Positions 18,922-27,152 of a DNA stretch of 64,000 nucleotides are shown here, one piece after another. The stretch comes from CAWIVH01 sp963839475 (lineage in GTDB: Bacteria > Acidobacteriota > UBA6911). The stretch covers positions 186,001 through 250,000 of the forward strand of contig CAWIVH010000021.1 in the NCBI GenBank assembly GCA_963839475.1. Direction: 5' to 3'. The translations under genes were made by a program, and so were the position numbers. A model generated the notes under the pieces. That model did no database searches and was not told the DNA's origin. It saw nothing but the letters and a program-made list of their open reading frames with translations. Within the stretch, counting starts at the first letter, position 1. Each line of letters opens with the position of its first letter.

Positions 18922-19427
18922 AGAAAGTCGCGCCATGCCTCCGGAGCGGATTTAACTACGATTGTGAAACGCAGCAGGTTAGGAACCCAGTCGGGTTCCT
19001 TGGGATGACGGATGAGCCGCATTCCCGCCTCTTCCGGCGTTCGTCCTCCCTTTTTATGGTTGCAGCGGAAACAGCTGGTCACTATGTTTTTCCAGGACTT
19101 GTTCCCCCCTTTGACAATGGGGATGACATGGTCAAATGTCAGGTCCTCGGTGGAACACCGTTTGCCGCAGTATTGACACGTGTGGTTGTCCCTGGCATAG
19201 ATGTTGGCCCGGGAAAATTTTACATTCTGAAGCTTTTTGCGCGTCTTAACGCGGTACAACAGGCGCAGGACGCTCGGCAGTTTTATAGTAAAACTGATGC
19301 TGCGGATCTCGCGATCGTATTCCGCGAGAACCTCGACTTTTCCCTGGAACAACAGGGTAAGCGCACGCTTCCATGGAATTATGTTGATTGGCTCGAAGGT
19401 GGCATTGAGTACAAGCGTATTTTCCAT
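18879..19427 (-). CDS. HNH endonuclease
   Basis: 182 residues. The HNH nuclease fold is clear at about 80-135: CQYCGKRCS, then LTFDHVIPIVKGG with the catalytic His, and SCFRCNHKKGG with the second CxxC pair. The N-terminal part (NTLVLNATFEPINIIPWKRALTLL) is conserved in a family of small chromosomal HNH proteins with no proven substrate. There is no adjacent methylase or phage gene, so a restriction or terminase role is not indicated. The last 43 bases overlap the end of mqnA. Confidence 0.9.
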   Translation of the reverse strand: MENTLVLNATFEPINIIPWKRALTLLFQGKVEVLAEYDREIRSISFTIKLPSVLRLLYRVKTRKKLQNVKFSRANIYARDNHTCQYCGKRCSTEDLTFDHVIPIVKGGNKSWKNIVTSCFRCNHKKGGRTPEEAGMRLIRHPKEPDWVPNLLRFTIVVKSAPEAWRDFLYWNIELEGDSSST

Positions 19428-19645
19428 AGCTCTCTGCCGAATCCCCGTTCAGGCTCCAGGAGCCTTGATCCTTGTTGCGGGGGATCATCTGCAATCCTTA
19501 TTTCGGCTAATATACCAGAAAATCAAAAAGGGAAACAAGCAGTCAATTAATACATTAAGTCATTGATAACAAATTAGATATAGCATGAGTATTTCGGTCG
19601 TTCATGGGATTCGCTGATCCCATGGCTTCCAGGTGAAGGGGTCTT

Positions 19646-20818
19646 ATGGCCGTACGGTTGGGTATCGAAAAGCTGATTGAATCGAAAAAAAACATTCTGG
19701 GCAATGCTCGCATCGGGGCCGTGGTTCACCCGGCGAGTGTCCTGCCATCGCTGCGCCATACGGCGGATGTTCTCTTTCAGACCGAGGGGATTCGCCTGAC
19801 CTCGCTGTTTGGTCCGCAGCATGGCGCGCGTGGCGAAAAACAGGACAATATGATCGAGTCCGAGTTTTACCTTGATCCGGATATTGGCCTTCCAGTCCAC
19901 AGCCTTTACAGCAACACCCGGAAACCCACTCCGGAAATGATGCGGGAAGTGGACATCCTGGTGTTTGATCTGCAGGATGTCGGGACGCGTGTCTATACCT
20001 TCATCTGGACGTTGAATCTTTGCATGGAAGCCTGCGCCGAAGCAGGGAAAAAACTGATGGTCCTGGACCGGCCGAACCCGGTCAACGGCCTGCAGGTAGA
20101 AGGCGATCTGCTTCAACCGGACTATCGCTCTTTTGTCGGCTTGCAGCCGATACCGATGAGGCATGGGATGACGGTTGGGGAATTGGCGCTGATGTTCAAC
20201 CGGGAATTCGGTGTTGGCTGTGATTTGACCGTGATTCCGATGGACGGATGGAGCCGCCGGCTTTGGTTTGATGAAACAGGCCTTCCCTATGTTCCACCGT
20301 CGCCCAACCTTCCCACCCTGGACTCGGTGATAGTCTATCCTGGAATGGTTCTGGTTGAAGGAACGATGCTTTCCGAAGGGAGGGGCACAACTCGTCCTTT
20401 TGAATTCATCGGGGCGCCATTTATAAAGCCTCGCGAATTTTCGGAGCGGCTGAATGAACTAGCCCTGCCAGGGGTAAAATTCAGGCCGGCTTTCTTCGAA
20501 CCGACATTTCAAAAATGTGCCGGCAAAATGTGCGGCGGGGTTCAGGTTCACGTGATGGACCGCTCGATTTATGAGCCCTATCTGACCGGCGTGATCCTGA
20601 TCTCAACAGCCAAAAAGCTCTACCCGGATGGCTTCGTATGGCGAAACCCGCCCTACGAATATGAGTATCGTAAGCTGCCGATAGAAATTCTATGTGGAGG
20701 TCGCGGAGTTGTGGACCTGATGGAGAAGGGAGCTGCGCCAGTCGATTTCCGTGTTTACTGGCAGGCGGATATCGAACGTTTCACGGCCAGACGGAAAGCC
20801 TATTTGCTCTATGAATGA
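19646..20818 (+). CDS. NamZ-like exo-beta-N-acetylmuramidase (DUF1343)
   Basis: 390 residues matching the DUF1343 family: GAVVHPASVLPS, LFGPQHGARGEKQ, VFDLQDVGTRVYTFIWTL, DRPNPVNG and VLVEGTMLSEGRGTTRPFEF. The best-studied member, NamZ of Bacillus subtilis, releases terminal N-acetylmuramic acid from peptidoglycan fragments. This protein lacks a visible signal peptide, so its product may act in the cytoplasm on imported fragments or its export is not classical. The coding start is at a plausible ATG with a GAAGGGG-like site upstream. It converges on the HD gene with a 16-base gap. Confidence 0.88.
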   Translation: MAVRLGIEKLIESKKNILGNARIGAVVHPASVLPSLRHTADVLFQTEGIRLTSLFGPQHGARGEKQDNMIESEFYLDPDIGLPVHSLYSNTRKPTPEMMREVDILVFDLQDVGTRVYTFIWTLNLCMEACAEAGKKLMVLDRPNPVNGLQVEGDLLQPDYRSFVGLQPIPMRHGMTVGELALMFNREFGVGCDLTVIPMDGWSRRLWFDETGLPYVPPSPNLPTLDSVIVYPGMVLVEGTMLSEGRGTTRPFEFIGAPFIKPREFSERLNELALPGVKFRPAFFEPTFQKCAGKMCGGVQVHVMDRSIYEPYLTGVILISTAKKLYPDGFVWRNPPYEYEYRKLPIEILCGGRGVVDLMEKGAAPVDFRVYWQADIERFTARRKAYLLYE

Positions 20819-20834
20819 GCCATTCCGGCTCGTC

Positions 20835-21404
20835 CTATGCTGGAGCTCCGTTCAGCCCCAGGGCGGCTGCGTTTTCTTCCAGCGCCCTAATGCAGAAAGT
20901 AATGTGCTCGTCGAGATCGACACCAAGCTCCTGGGCACCTTTGATTATGTCTTCCCGGTTGACGGCGCGGGCGAATGCCTTGTCTTTCAGCTTTTTCCTA
21001 ACGGATTTCGCCTCCAGGCCAATGATAGATTTTCCGGGCCGGACCAGTGCACTCGCAATCAAAAAGCCAGCGAGCTCGTCGCAGGCGAATATAACCTTGC
21101 ACGCGAGCGTCTTCCTCTCCAGTTTCAGTTCATCAACATGCGATGAGATCGCATAAATCATTTCTTCAGGATAGCCGCGGCCACGGAGGATGGCCGCACC
21201 TTGGGTTGGGTGGTCGGGAAACGAAGGATACATCTCATAGTCAAAATCGTGCAACAGCCCGATGATTCCCCAGGTTTCCTCATCCTCTCCGTATTTCCGC
21301 GCCTGGGCGCGCATCAAGATCTCGACGGCGAGAGCGTGTTTCCTAAGGCTCTCGCTCTGCGTGTACTCGGTCAGCAAGTTCCAGGCACTCCCGCGGTCTA
21401 TCAT
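20835..21404 (-). CDS. HD-domain protein
   Basis: 189 residues from the ATG at 21404. AGGAGG lies seven bases before this ATG, whereas an ATG at 21410 would be almost touching the site. The HD motif is visible as KHALAVEILM, GLLHDFDYEMYP and AISSHVDE, with the second-metal residues expected of the small HDIG-like family. These proteins are usually phosphohydrolases acting on nucleotides or phosphate esters; the substrate is unknown. It is divergent from the P-loop/deaminase fusion gene. Confidence 0.88.
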   Translation of the reverse strand: MIDRGSAWNLLTEYTQSESLRKHALAVEILMRAQARKYGEDEETWGIIGLLHDFDYEMYPSFPDHPTQGAAILRGRGYPEEMIYAISSHVDELKLERKTLACKVIFACDELAGFLIASALVRPGKSIIGLEAKSVRKKLKDKAFARAVNREDIIKGAQELGVDLDEHITFCIRALEENAAALGLNGAPA

Positions 21405-21541
21405 CTTCATCCCTCCTGAAAAATCCGGAGTATACCAGACCAGATCGAAGGCGACAGCATGGGAACTCGCGGAGGCCGCCAAGGTCGGCAGGCAAAACCC
21501 TTCGTTGACAGGGCGTGCGCTTCTGTCTAACATCCTGGCCC

Positions 21542-22540
21542 ATGATAATCGGCCTGACTGGATTGAATGGAGCTGGCAAGACTGAGGTGGCCCAGTACCT
21601 CATGAGCCGCGGTTTCGAATATCACTCGCTGTCGGATGAAATTCGTGAAGAAATCCGCCGCAGAGGACTTGAAATCACGCGAGAAATTCTGATTTCTGTA
21701 GGCAACGAACTTCGGGGCAGGTTCGGGCCCGGCGTTCTGGCCGAAAGGGTTCTCCAACGGTTGACTCCAACGGGACACTACGTTGTCGATTCGATCCGCA
21801 ACCCATTTGAAGTTGAGGTTCTGAGGCGCCGGCCGGATTTCACTTTCCTCGCGGTTGAGGCTGACCGGAATGTGCGCTTCCAGCGCTCGCTGAAACGGGG
21901 GCGCGAAGGAGCTCCAGCTACCCTGGAGCAGTTCAACTCCGAGGAGTCCAAGGAGCTGGACAGCCAGGATCCGGCTAGTCAGCAGCTGGTTGCAACGCGG
22001 CTCCTGGCGGATGTCGTAATCGGCAACGATGGTTCGGTGGAGGACCTGCACCGGTCCCTGGACGAATTGCTGCCCCGGTTGATGAGCCGGGTGCCCCGTC
22101 CGGACTGGGATCAGTATTTCATGAATATCGCGGCCGTAGTTGCCACGCGAAGCAACTGCATCAAGCGCAAAGTTGCCGCCATTATCGTGAAGGATCGCAG
22201 GTTGATATCGACCGGCTACAACGGAACGCCGCGCGGGGCCAAAAACTGCAACGAAGGCGGCTGCCCGCGCTGCAATTCCATGGCGAAGAGCGGGACCGCG
22301 CTGGAAGAATGCCTTTGCAGCCACGGTGAAGAAAATGCGATCACTCAAGCTGCCTACCATGGAACCAGCCTGAAGGGTTCGACACTTTATACTACCTTTG
22401 CGCCCTGCCTGCTCTGCACCAAGATGATCATCAACAGCGGGATCGCGGAGGTCGTCTACAACGAGGATTATCCCTTGAATGACAGGTCGATGTCGCTGCT
22501 TCGGGAATGCGGCATTCAACTGCGGAAGCATCGGGTTTGA
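21542..22540 (+). CDS. fused P-loop nucleotide kinase-like and dCMP deaminase protein
   Basis: 332 residues. Residues 1-190 form a nucleotide-kinase-like P-loop domain (MIIGLTGLNGAGKTEVAQYL; then LVEADRNVRFQRSLKRGRE). Residues about 195-332 are a cytidine/deoxycytidylate deaminase domain with HGEENAI and PCLLCTKMIINSG, the zinc-binding His/Cys and proton-donor Glu. dCMP deaminases make dUMP for thymidylate synthesis. A related layout, with a P-loop-like N-terminus on a dCMP deaminase, exists in some eukaryotic enzymes. Whether the P-loop domain is active is unknown. The ATG at 21542 gives the family start. Confidence 0.85.
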   Translation: MIIGLTGLNGAGKTEVAQYLMSRGFEYHSLSDEIREEIRRRGLEITREILISVGNELRGRFGPGVLAERVLQRLTPTGHYVVDSIRNPFEVEVLRRRPDFTFLAVEADRNVRFQRSLKRGREGAPATLEQFNSEESKELDSQDPASQQLVATRLLADVVIGNDGSVEDLHRSLDELLPRLMSRVPRPDWDQYFMNIAAVVATRSNCIKRKVAAIIVKDRRLISTGYNGTPRGAKNCNEGGCPRCNSMAKSGTALEECLCSHGEENAITQAAYHGTSLKGSTLYTTFAPCLLCTKMIINSGIAEVVYNEDYPLNDRSMSLLRECGIQLRKHRV

Positions 22541-22556
22541 TGCTCAGGAGCGGATG

Positions 22557-22590
22557 CCCGGGACATTTCCGTGACCGGAACTGTCCCGGG
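22557..22590. terminator. hairpin between convergent genes
   Basis: CCCGGGACATTTCCG pairs with CGGAACTGTCCCGGG across the loop TGAC, 15 pairs with a single mismatch. It sits in the 63-base gap where the fusion gene and the secreted proline-rich gene converge. There is no poly-T, but position and strength favour a bidirectional terminator. Confidence 0.55.
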
Positions 22591-22603
22591 GCAGAGGGCG
22601 TGA

Positions 22604-23593
22604 CTAGGTTGTGTACTGCAGCACTTTCTGCTTGAGCGCGTCGAGATTCAGCCGGCCGGCCTTGTAATCGGTGATCACCGACTTCTGGACCGAAAGCACC
22701 TCGCGCGGGCTTCTGCGCTGCCCGCCGTCAAAGTGCTCAAAGTACATCGGGAATCTCTCATCGGTCGTAATAACGATGTTGATGTATTCGCCTGGCTTGA
22801 GAAAGGTCAGCGAATCACCGTGGTTTGCCAGCGCTTCAATGAGGTAAACCTTGATTTCGGATATCGACTGCATCAGTTTTTGCCGCTGGGCATCCATTTC
22901 CTCTCGGCTTTTCTTCACCTTCGCCTGAGCCTCGGCCAGTTTCTTGCGCAGCTGCTCCTGATCGCCGGCGGATCGGGTCGGCCTGGCGGGCGGAGTAGCC
23001 TGTCCTTGGCCCCGCGCCGTTCCGCTCGAAGCGCCGGATGATACTTTCCCGCTGGACGCGACGGGAGCCGGAGGTGGGGGAGGGGGAGGCGGCGGCACCA
23101 GGGTGGCCTGCAAAGCAGCGTCTGTTGCCTGTCTCACCGCCAGTTCGACCTGTTCCTTATTGGCAGCTAATTCAACCCCGGCCGCAGCGAGCTCTCTGCT
23201 GGCCTCATCAAGGGCGGCCGCCAACTCCGGTTCGGGCAATTCCCCTATGGAAGCCAGGCGTCCTTCTCTCACAAATGCACCCCGCAAGCTCGAGATGGGG
23301 ATAATGAAGGTGACTCCCTGCCCATAAAGGTAAAAGGACGAAACGTCCGGGGTGCTGAAGTGGGAAACTTTCCAGCCGCTGTTTTGGCCCTCAGACTTGC
23401 CACTTGCGGATTCACGGTTGCGAAGTTCGTTGGCAACGAACTCCAGGGTTGTTTGCAGAATCCCTGTCATGACCTGGATTTCATGCTGTGCTTTTTTCTG
23501 TTCCAGCGGATCGCTGAGGCCGCCCTGGGCGGTCCCCCATGATGACAACCCCAGTCCGGCGGCGAGGGCGAGGGCACATAATTGTTTTTTCAT
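22604..23593 (-). CDS. secreted proline-rich coiled-coil protein, unknown function
   Basis: 329 residues. Signal peptide at about 1-22 (LCALALAAGLGLSSWGTAQG). A first region (about 30-160) contains GQGVTFIIPISSLRGAF, then nine prolines in a row at 167-175, a Ser/Gly/Thr-rich linker, and a coiled coil at about 205-250 (KLAEAQAKVKKSREEMDAQR). The end (FLKPGEYINIVITTDERF) is globular. It is the third gene of an ECF sigma / anti-sigma operon and may be its target or an envelope-stress sensor component. I do not recognise a named family. Confidence 0.75.
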   Translation of the reverse strand: MKKQLCALALAAGLGLSSWGTAQGGLSDPLEQKKAQHEIQVMTGILQTTLEFVANELRNRESASGKSEGQNSGWKVSHFSTPDVSSFYLYGQGVTFIIPISSLRGAFVREGRLASIGELPEPELAAALDEASRELAAAGVELAANKEQVELAVRQATDAALQATLVPPPPPPPPPAPVASSGKVSSGASSGTARGQGQATPPARPTRSAGDQEQLRKKLAEAQAKVKKSREEMDAQRQKLMQSISEIKVYLIEALANHGDSLTFLKPGEYINIVITTDERFPMYFEHFDGGQRRSPREVLSVQKSVITDYKAGRLNLDALKQKVLQYTT

Positions 23594-23611
23594 TTTACAT
23601 CCTCCGCGGGG

Positions 23612-24409
23612 TTATCGGCCCCTGAGTTCGGCCACCTGGAGAATGGTCTCCAGGATGGCATCGGTTTGCGTACTTTTGATTTCGCTGTTGACCGCCAGCT
23701 GATTGAATCGTCCCTCAATGGCTGTCAGATCCCGCTCGCGCTGTTTTGCCACGGTCTGGTAGACACCGGAGATGGATCGTTCATTCTGGTCGATGATCAA
23801 CCTCGCCGTGTTTTCGAGGCGATTGCCCATACGAGTTTCCAGATTCGACAAGGCGGTTTCCAGGATCAGCTTCTGCTGCGGCGTGATGCTTTGTTGCGAA
23901 CGCCTGATTTCAGATCGCAGGGTTCGAACCCATTCGAGACCTTCCTTGCGATTCTTTTCTTCGATGATCTTTACTATCCTTGCTTCAACGGCGGTTGTGT
24001 CGATCGCAGCCTGCGGTTGTGCCGGGGCTGGGGGAGTGATTTCATGGAACGCGATCGTCCATGCGCCGTTTTCAGACCTGACGTGAAGGCGGCTGAAGGC
24101 AAGCATGGGCAGCAATGCCACGACCATGAGCACACCGGCTGCAACGGCTTGCCATGCGGGGTGCAACATCCTGACCAGACTCCAGAGCGAGAGCGATCGT
24201 TCCTTGGGATAGACGAAGAAATGGCGGGGCACCGGTTCGTCTTCGATGGCTTTCATCTGCTGCAGGAGGTCCGCATAGGCTGAGTTTTCCTCCGCGCAAA
24301 CGGGGCAACCAGCCAGATGTCGTTCAAGAGCCTCCTGTTCAACCGGCGCAAGATCCCGCAAAAAGGATTTTGCGATCTTATCCCGGTAAAGAGTGCATTC
24401 ATCGTTCAT
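23612..24409 (-). CDS. anti-sigma factor with zinc-finger domain
   Basis: 265 residues. The N-terminus is a zinc-binding anti-sigma domain with His31-x3-Cys35-x2-Cys38 (HLAGCPVC). One membrane segment follows at about 85-110 (AVAAGVLMVVALLPMLAF), so the C-terminal half, rich in charged helices (EEKNRKEGLEWVRTLRSEI), faces the periplasm. The gene lies six bases after the ECF sigma factor, which it most likely holds at the membrane. The periplasmic part has no domain I can name. Release could be by proteolysis, as in similar systems, but no protease gene is adjacent. Confidence 0.88.
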   Translation of the reverse strand: MNDECTLYRDKIAKSFLRDLAPVEQEALERHLAGCPVCAEENSAYADLLQQMKAIEDEPVPRHFFVYPKERSLSLWSLVRMLHPAWQAVAAGVLMVVALLPMLAFSRLHVRSENGAWTIAFHEITPPAPAQPQAAIDTTAVEARIVKIIEEKNRKEGLEWVRTLRSEIRRSQQSITPQQKLILETALSNLETRMGNRLENTARLIIDQNERSISGVYQTVAKQRERDLTAIEGRFNQLAVNSEIKSTQTDAILETILQVAELRGR

Positions 24410-24415
24410 AGCTCT

Positions 24416-25048
24416 TCACCTCCGTCCTTCGGCCCGCAGGTGGCCGCCCAGCCTGGATTTGAGGATTTCCAGCCCGGCATACAACCTCGATTTGATGGTG
24501 CTCAGCGGTACCTGCACTACCTCGGCGATTTCTTCGAACGTGAGGTCCTGGAAAAATTTCAATTCCAGAACCGCCTTCTGATCCTCGGGCAGATTCTTCA
24601 TGGCACGCCGCACGCTTTCTTTCTGCTCGTCGAGCAGGAATGTCTTTTCATGGGATTCCTGAGTTGGAGCCCATCCCTTCAGGGGGCTGCCATCGCCGGA
24701 ATCATCGATGGAAAAATGCGCTCCGGGTGGCCGTTGGCGAAGCCTGGAAATACAGTGATTCACGGCGATTCGATACATCCATGTCGAGAATTTCGAATCA
24801 AGCCGGAAACGCCGGATATTCCTATAAGCCAGCCAGAATACCTCCTGTGTTGCTTCCGCAGCCTCTTCCCGGTCGTGGAGCATTCGCAGGGAGAGGTTGA
24901 AGATTTTTTTCTCCCACTTTAATACCAGCCGGTTGAATGCGACCGTGTCACCCTGCTGGCAAGCCAGGATCCATCCTGTCTCCTGAGCCTGCAATGCAGG
25001 GATAGCGGCCTCTTCATTCGAAAATGTCCGATGCAGGCTATGCTCCAT
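24416..25048 (-). CDS. ECF-type RNA polymerase sigma factor (RpoE-like)
   Basis: 210 residues. Sigma region 2 at about 38-110 (FNRLVLKWEKKIFNLSLRML; EATQEVFWLAYRNIRRF; KFSTWMYRIAVNHC) and region 4 at about 140-195 (NLPEDQKAVLELKFFQDLTFEEIAEVVQVPLSTIKSRLY, here split across a helix-turn-helix). No region 3 is visible, as expected for ECF factors. The adjacent anti-sigma gene completes the switch. An inverted repeat about 35 bases upstream may control the operon. Confidence 0.92.
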   Translation of the reverse strand: MEHSLHRTFSNEEAAIPALQAQETGWILACQQGDTVAFNRLVLKWEKKIFNLSLRMLHDREEAAEATQEVFWLAYRNIRRFRLDSKFSTWMYRIAVNHCISRLRQRPPGAHFSIDDSGDGSPLKGWAPTQESHEKTFLLDEQKESVRRAMKNLPEDQKAVLELKFFQDLTFEEIAEVVQVPLSTIKSRLYAGLEILKSRLGGHLRAEGRR

Positions 25049-25081
25049 CTTTTGAACCCGTTTTTTCTTCTGCCATCGCTC

Positions 25082-25106
25082 TTTTTGACACAGGATATGT
25101 CAAAAA
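25082..25106. promoter_or_regulatory. perfect 9-base inverted repeat upstream of the sigma operon
   Basis: TTTTTGACA (25082-25090) and TGTCAAAAA (25098-25106) flank CAGGATA. The repeat lies 33 bases before the sigma-factor start and in the gap to the divergent CYTH gene. It could be an operator, a hairpin, or both. Each arm contains TTGACA reading outward, but no matching -10 is clear. Confidence 0.5.
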
Positions 25107-25200
25107 AGTCGAAAAAATCTCCGGTTCCAACTCAGGAAAACCTGATTTCGCGCCCGGGGGCGTCCTTCCTGCGCGCCAACCTATATCTTTTCAATAGTTT

Positions 25201-25863
25201 ATGCTTTTCCACTTGAAATGCGAGGCCGGTGCCATTAGCTTCTACGGCGAAAGGAGAATCGCTCTGGGAACGGAAACCGAGGTAAAGATTCCATTATCCG
25301 ATCGGGAAGATCTTCTGAACAGGTTGGGCCGGCTTGCCGCAACCCTGACGGCAGAACGGCATTTCGAGGAGAATTTCATTCTCGATTTCGAAGATGCGAC
25401 TTTGCGCAAGAAGCAATGCCTTCTCAGGGTCCGAATGAGCGGAGGCGAAGCCATATTGACGTTTAAAGGGCCACCCCGCCCTGATCCCATGTTCAAATCG
25501 CGCGAGGAACTGGAGACAACCCTGGGGGACGGAAAGATAGCGCTGCAAATTCTCGAACGCCTGGGGTTTAAGACCTGGTTCCGCTATCAGAAGTACAGGG
25601 AGGAATACCTCGTTGATCAGCTTGATGGGGAACAGGTCCATGTCGCGGTGGATTCCACCCCGATTGGTGAGTATCTGGAACTGGAAGGGTCGGAACAGGG
25701 GATTCGTGGCGCAGCCCGCGCGCTGGGAATCGGTGAGTCGGAGTTCCTTAATGATAGTTATTTTTCACTCTACGACAAATATTGCAGGGCGATGGGGCAG
25801 CCTGTTCGCCATATGACCTTTCCGCCTGAAGCATCCGGCGGAACTCGTGAGGATTTGAAATGA
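25201..25863 (+). CDS. CYTH-domain protein (class IV adenylate cyclase/thiamine-triphosphatase fold)
   Basis: 220 residues. The ExExK signature appears as TETEVKIPL, followed by CLLRVRMSGGEAILTFKGP and YLELEGSEQ, as in CYTH proteins that bind triphosphates in a beta-barrel tunnel. Members hydrolyse triphosphates or make cAMP; the sequence does not decide. No strong ribosome site precedes the ATG at 25201. The stop overlaps the asnS start by four bases (ATGA), so the gene probably shares translation with asnS. Confidence 0.8.
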   Translation: MLFHLKCEAGAISFYGERRIALGTETEVKIPLSDREDLLNRLGRLAATLTAERHFEENFILDFEDATLRKKQCLLRVRMSGGEAILTFKGPPRPDPMFKSREELETTLGDGKIALQILERLGFKTWFRYQKYREEYLVDQLDGEQVHVAVDSTPIGEYLELEGSEQGIRGAARALGIGESEFLNDSYFSLYDKYCRAMGQPVRHMTFPPEASGGTREDLK

Positions 25864-27152
25864 ACCTGGCATATATAGCTGATATTGGTTCGCATGAAGG
25901 GCAGGAAGTGACGCTCCGCGGCTGGGTGTATAACAAACGGAGCAGCGGGAAACTGCAGTTTATCCTTTTGCGCGATGGGACCGGCATCATTCAGTGTGTG
26001 GGATTCAAAGGCAATTTCACCCCCGAGCAGTTTGATGCTTTGGACAAGCTTACCCAGGAGTCGAGCGTGATCATAACCGGGAAGGTGCGGAAAGATCCCC
26101 GGGCGCCGAGCGGCTTCGAGATGGATATCGTTTCCTTCGAAGTACTGCAGGTAGCGGATGGTTACCCGATCACTCCCAAAGAGCATGGAACCGCGTTCCT
26201 CATGGAGCACAGGCACTTGTGGCTGCGGAGCGCCCGGCAGAATGCCATCATTCGGATTCGACATGAGGTCATCAAGGCCTGCCGCGATTATTTTGACAAT
26301 CAGGGCTTTACGCTGGTTGACACGCCGATCTTCACCCCGAATGCATGCGAGGGCACCACGACTTTGTTTGAGACCGAGTATTTCGATCAGAAAGCCTATC
26401 TGACCCAGAGCGGCCAGCTATATAACGAAGCGACGGCAGCGGCTTTCGGAAAGGTTTACTGCTTTGGTCCCACATTCCGGGCCGAAAAATCCAAAACGCG
26501 AAGACACCTGACTGAATTCTGGATGATCGAACCCGAGGTGGCCTACGGCAACCTCGAGGATGCCATGTCACTGGCCGAGGGGTTGATTTGTTTCATCGTC
26601 GAGAGGGTTCTTTCCCGGCGGTCAACCGAGCTGAAGGTGCTGGAGCGTGACATCACGAAACTGGAGAAAGTCACGCGGCCGTTCCCGCGCATTTCATACG
26701 ATGAAGCCGTCGCCAAACTGCAGGCCGCAGGTTCCGAAATCCAATGGGGTGGGGACTTCGGGGGGGGAGATGAAACCATTCTTTCCTCGCAGTTCGACGC
26801 GCCGCTCCTGGTCCATCGCTATCCCTCGGAGGTCAAAGCCTTTTACATGCAGCCCGATCCTGAACGGCCCGAGGTTGCCTTATGCGTCGATGTCCTGGCT
26901 CCCGAAGGTTATGGCGAGATCATCGGAGGAGGCCAGCGCATCCACGACTTCGATCTCCTCATGAGCCGGCTCGAGCAGCACCAGCTGCCAATCGAACCTT
27001 TCCAGTGGTATCTCGATCTCAGAAAATACGGGAGCGTGCCCCACTCGGGGTTCGGCATGGGAATTGAGAGGGTGGTAACCTGGATATGCAAGCTCGATCA
27101 CCTTCGCGAAACCATTGCCTTCCCGCGGACGCTCTACAGGATCTATCCCTGA
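25860..27152 (+). CDS. asnS: asparaginyl-tRNA synthetase
   Basis: 430 residues. An OB-fold anticodon-binding domain (about 15-105; VTLRGWVYNKRSSGKLQFI) and the class II catalytic core with motif 2 (GPTFRAEKSKTRRHLTEFWM) and motif 3 (GSVPHSGFGMGIERVV). It joins the start of the AspRS/AsnRS family; the long insertion and motif context fit AsnRS. The gene is coupled to the CYTH gene upstream and to the membrane glycosyltransferase downstream, where TGATG shares a base between stop and start. Confidence 0.95.
   Translation: MNLAYIADIGSHEGQEVTLRGWVYNKRSSGKLQFILLRDGTGIIQCVGFKGNFTPEQFDALDKLTQESSVIITGKVRKDPRAPSGFEMDIVSFEVLQVADGYPITPKEHGTAFLMEHRHLWLRSARQNAIIRIRHEVIKACRDYFDNQGFTLVDTPIFTPNACEGTTTLFETEYFDQKAYLTQSGQLYNEATAAAFGKVYCFGPTFRAEKSKTRRHLTEFWMIEPEVAYGNLEDAMSLAEGLICFIVERVLSRRSTELKVLERDITKLEKVTRPFPRISYDEAVAKLQAAGSEIQWGGDFGGGDETILSSQFDAPLLVHRYPSEVKAFYMQPDPERPEVALCVDVLAPEGYGEIIGGGQRIHDFDLLMSRLEQHQLPIEPFQWYLDLRKYGSVPHSGFGMGIERVVTWICKLDHLRETIAFPRTLYRIYP

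Noticed and set aside
21527..22531. Long open frame on the minus strand opposite the dCMP deaminase fusion
   Set aside because: Shadow of the real gene; no domain and no ribosome site.
23921..23930. GGTTCGAACC resembling a tRNA T-loop
   Set aside because: It lies inside the anti-sigma coding region and no tRNA arms surround it.
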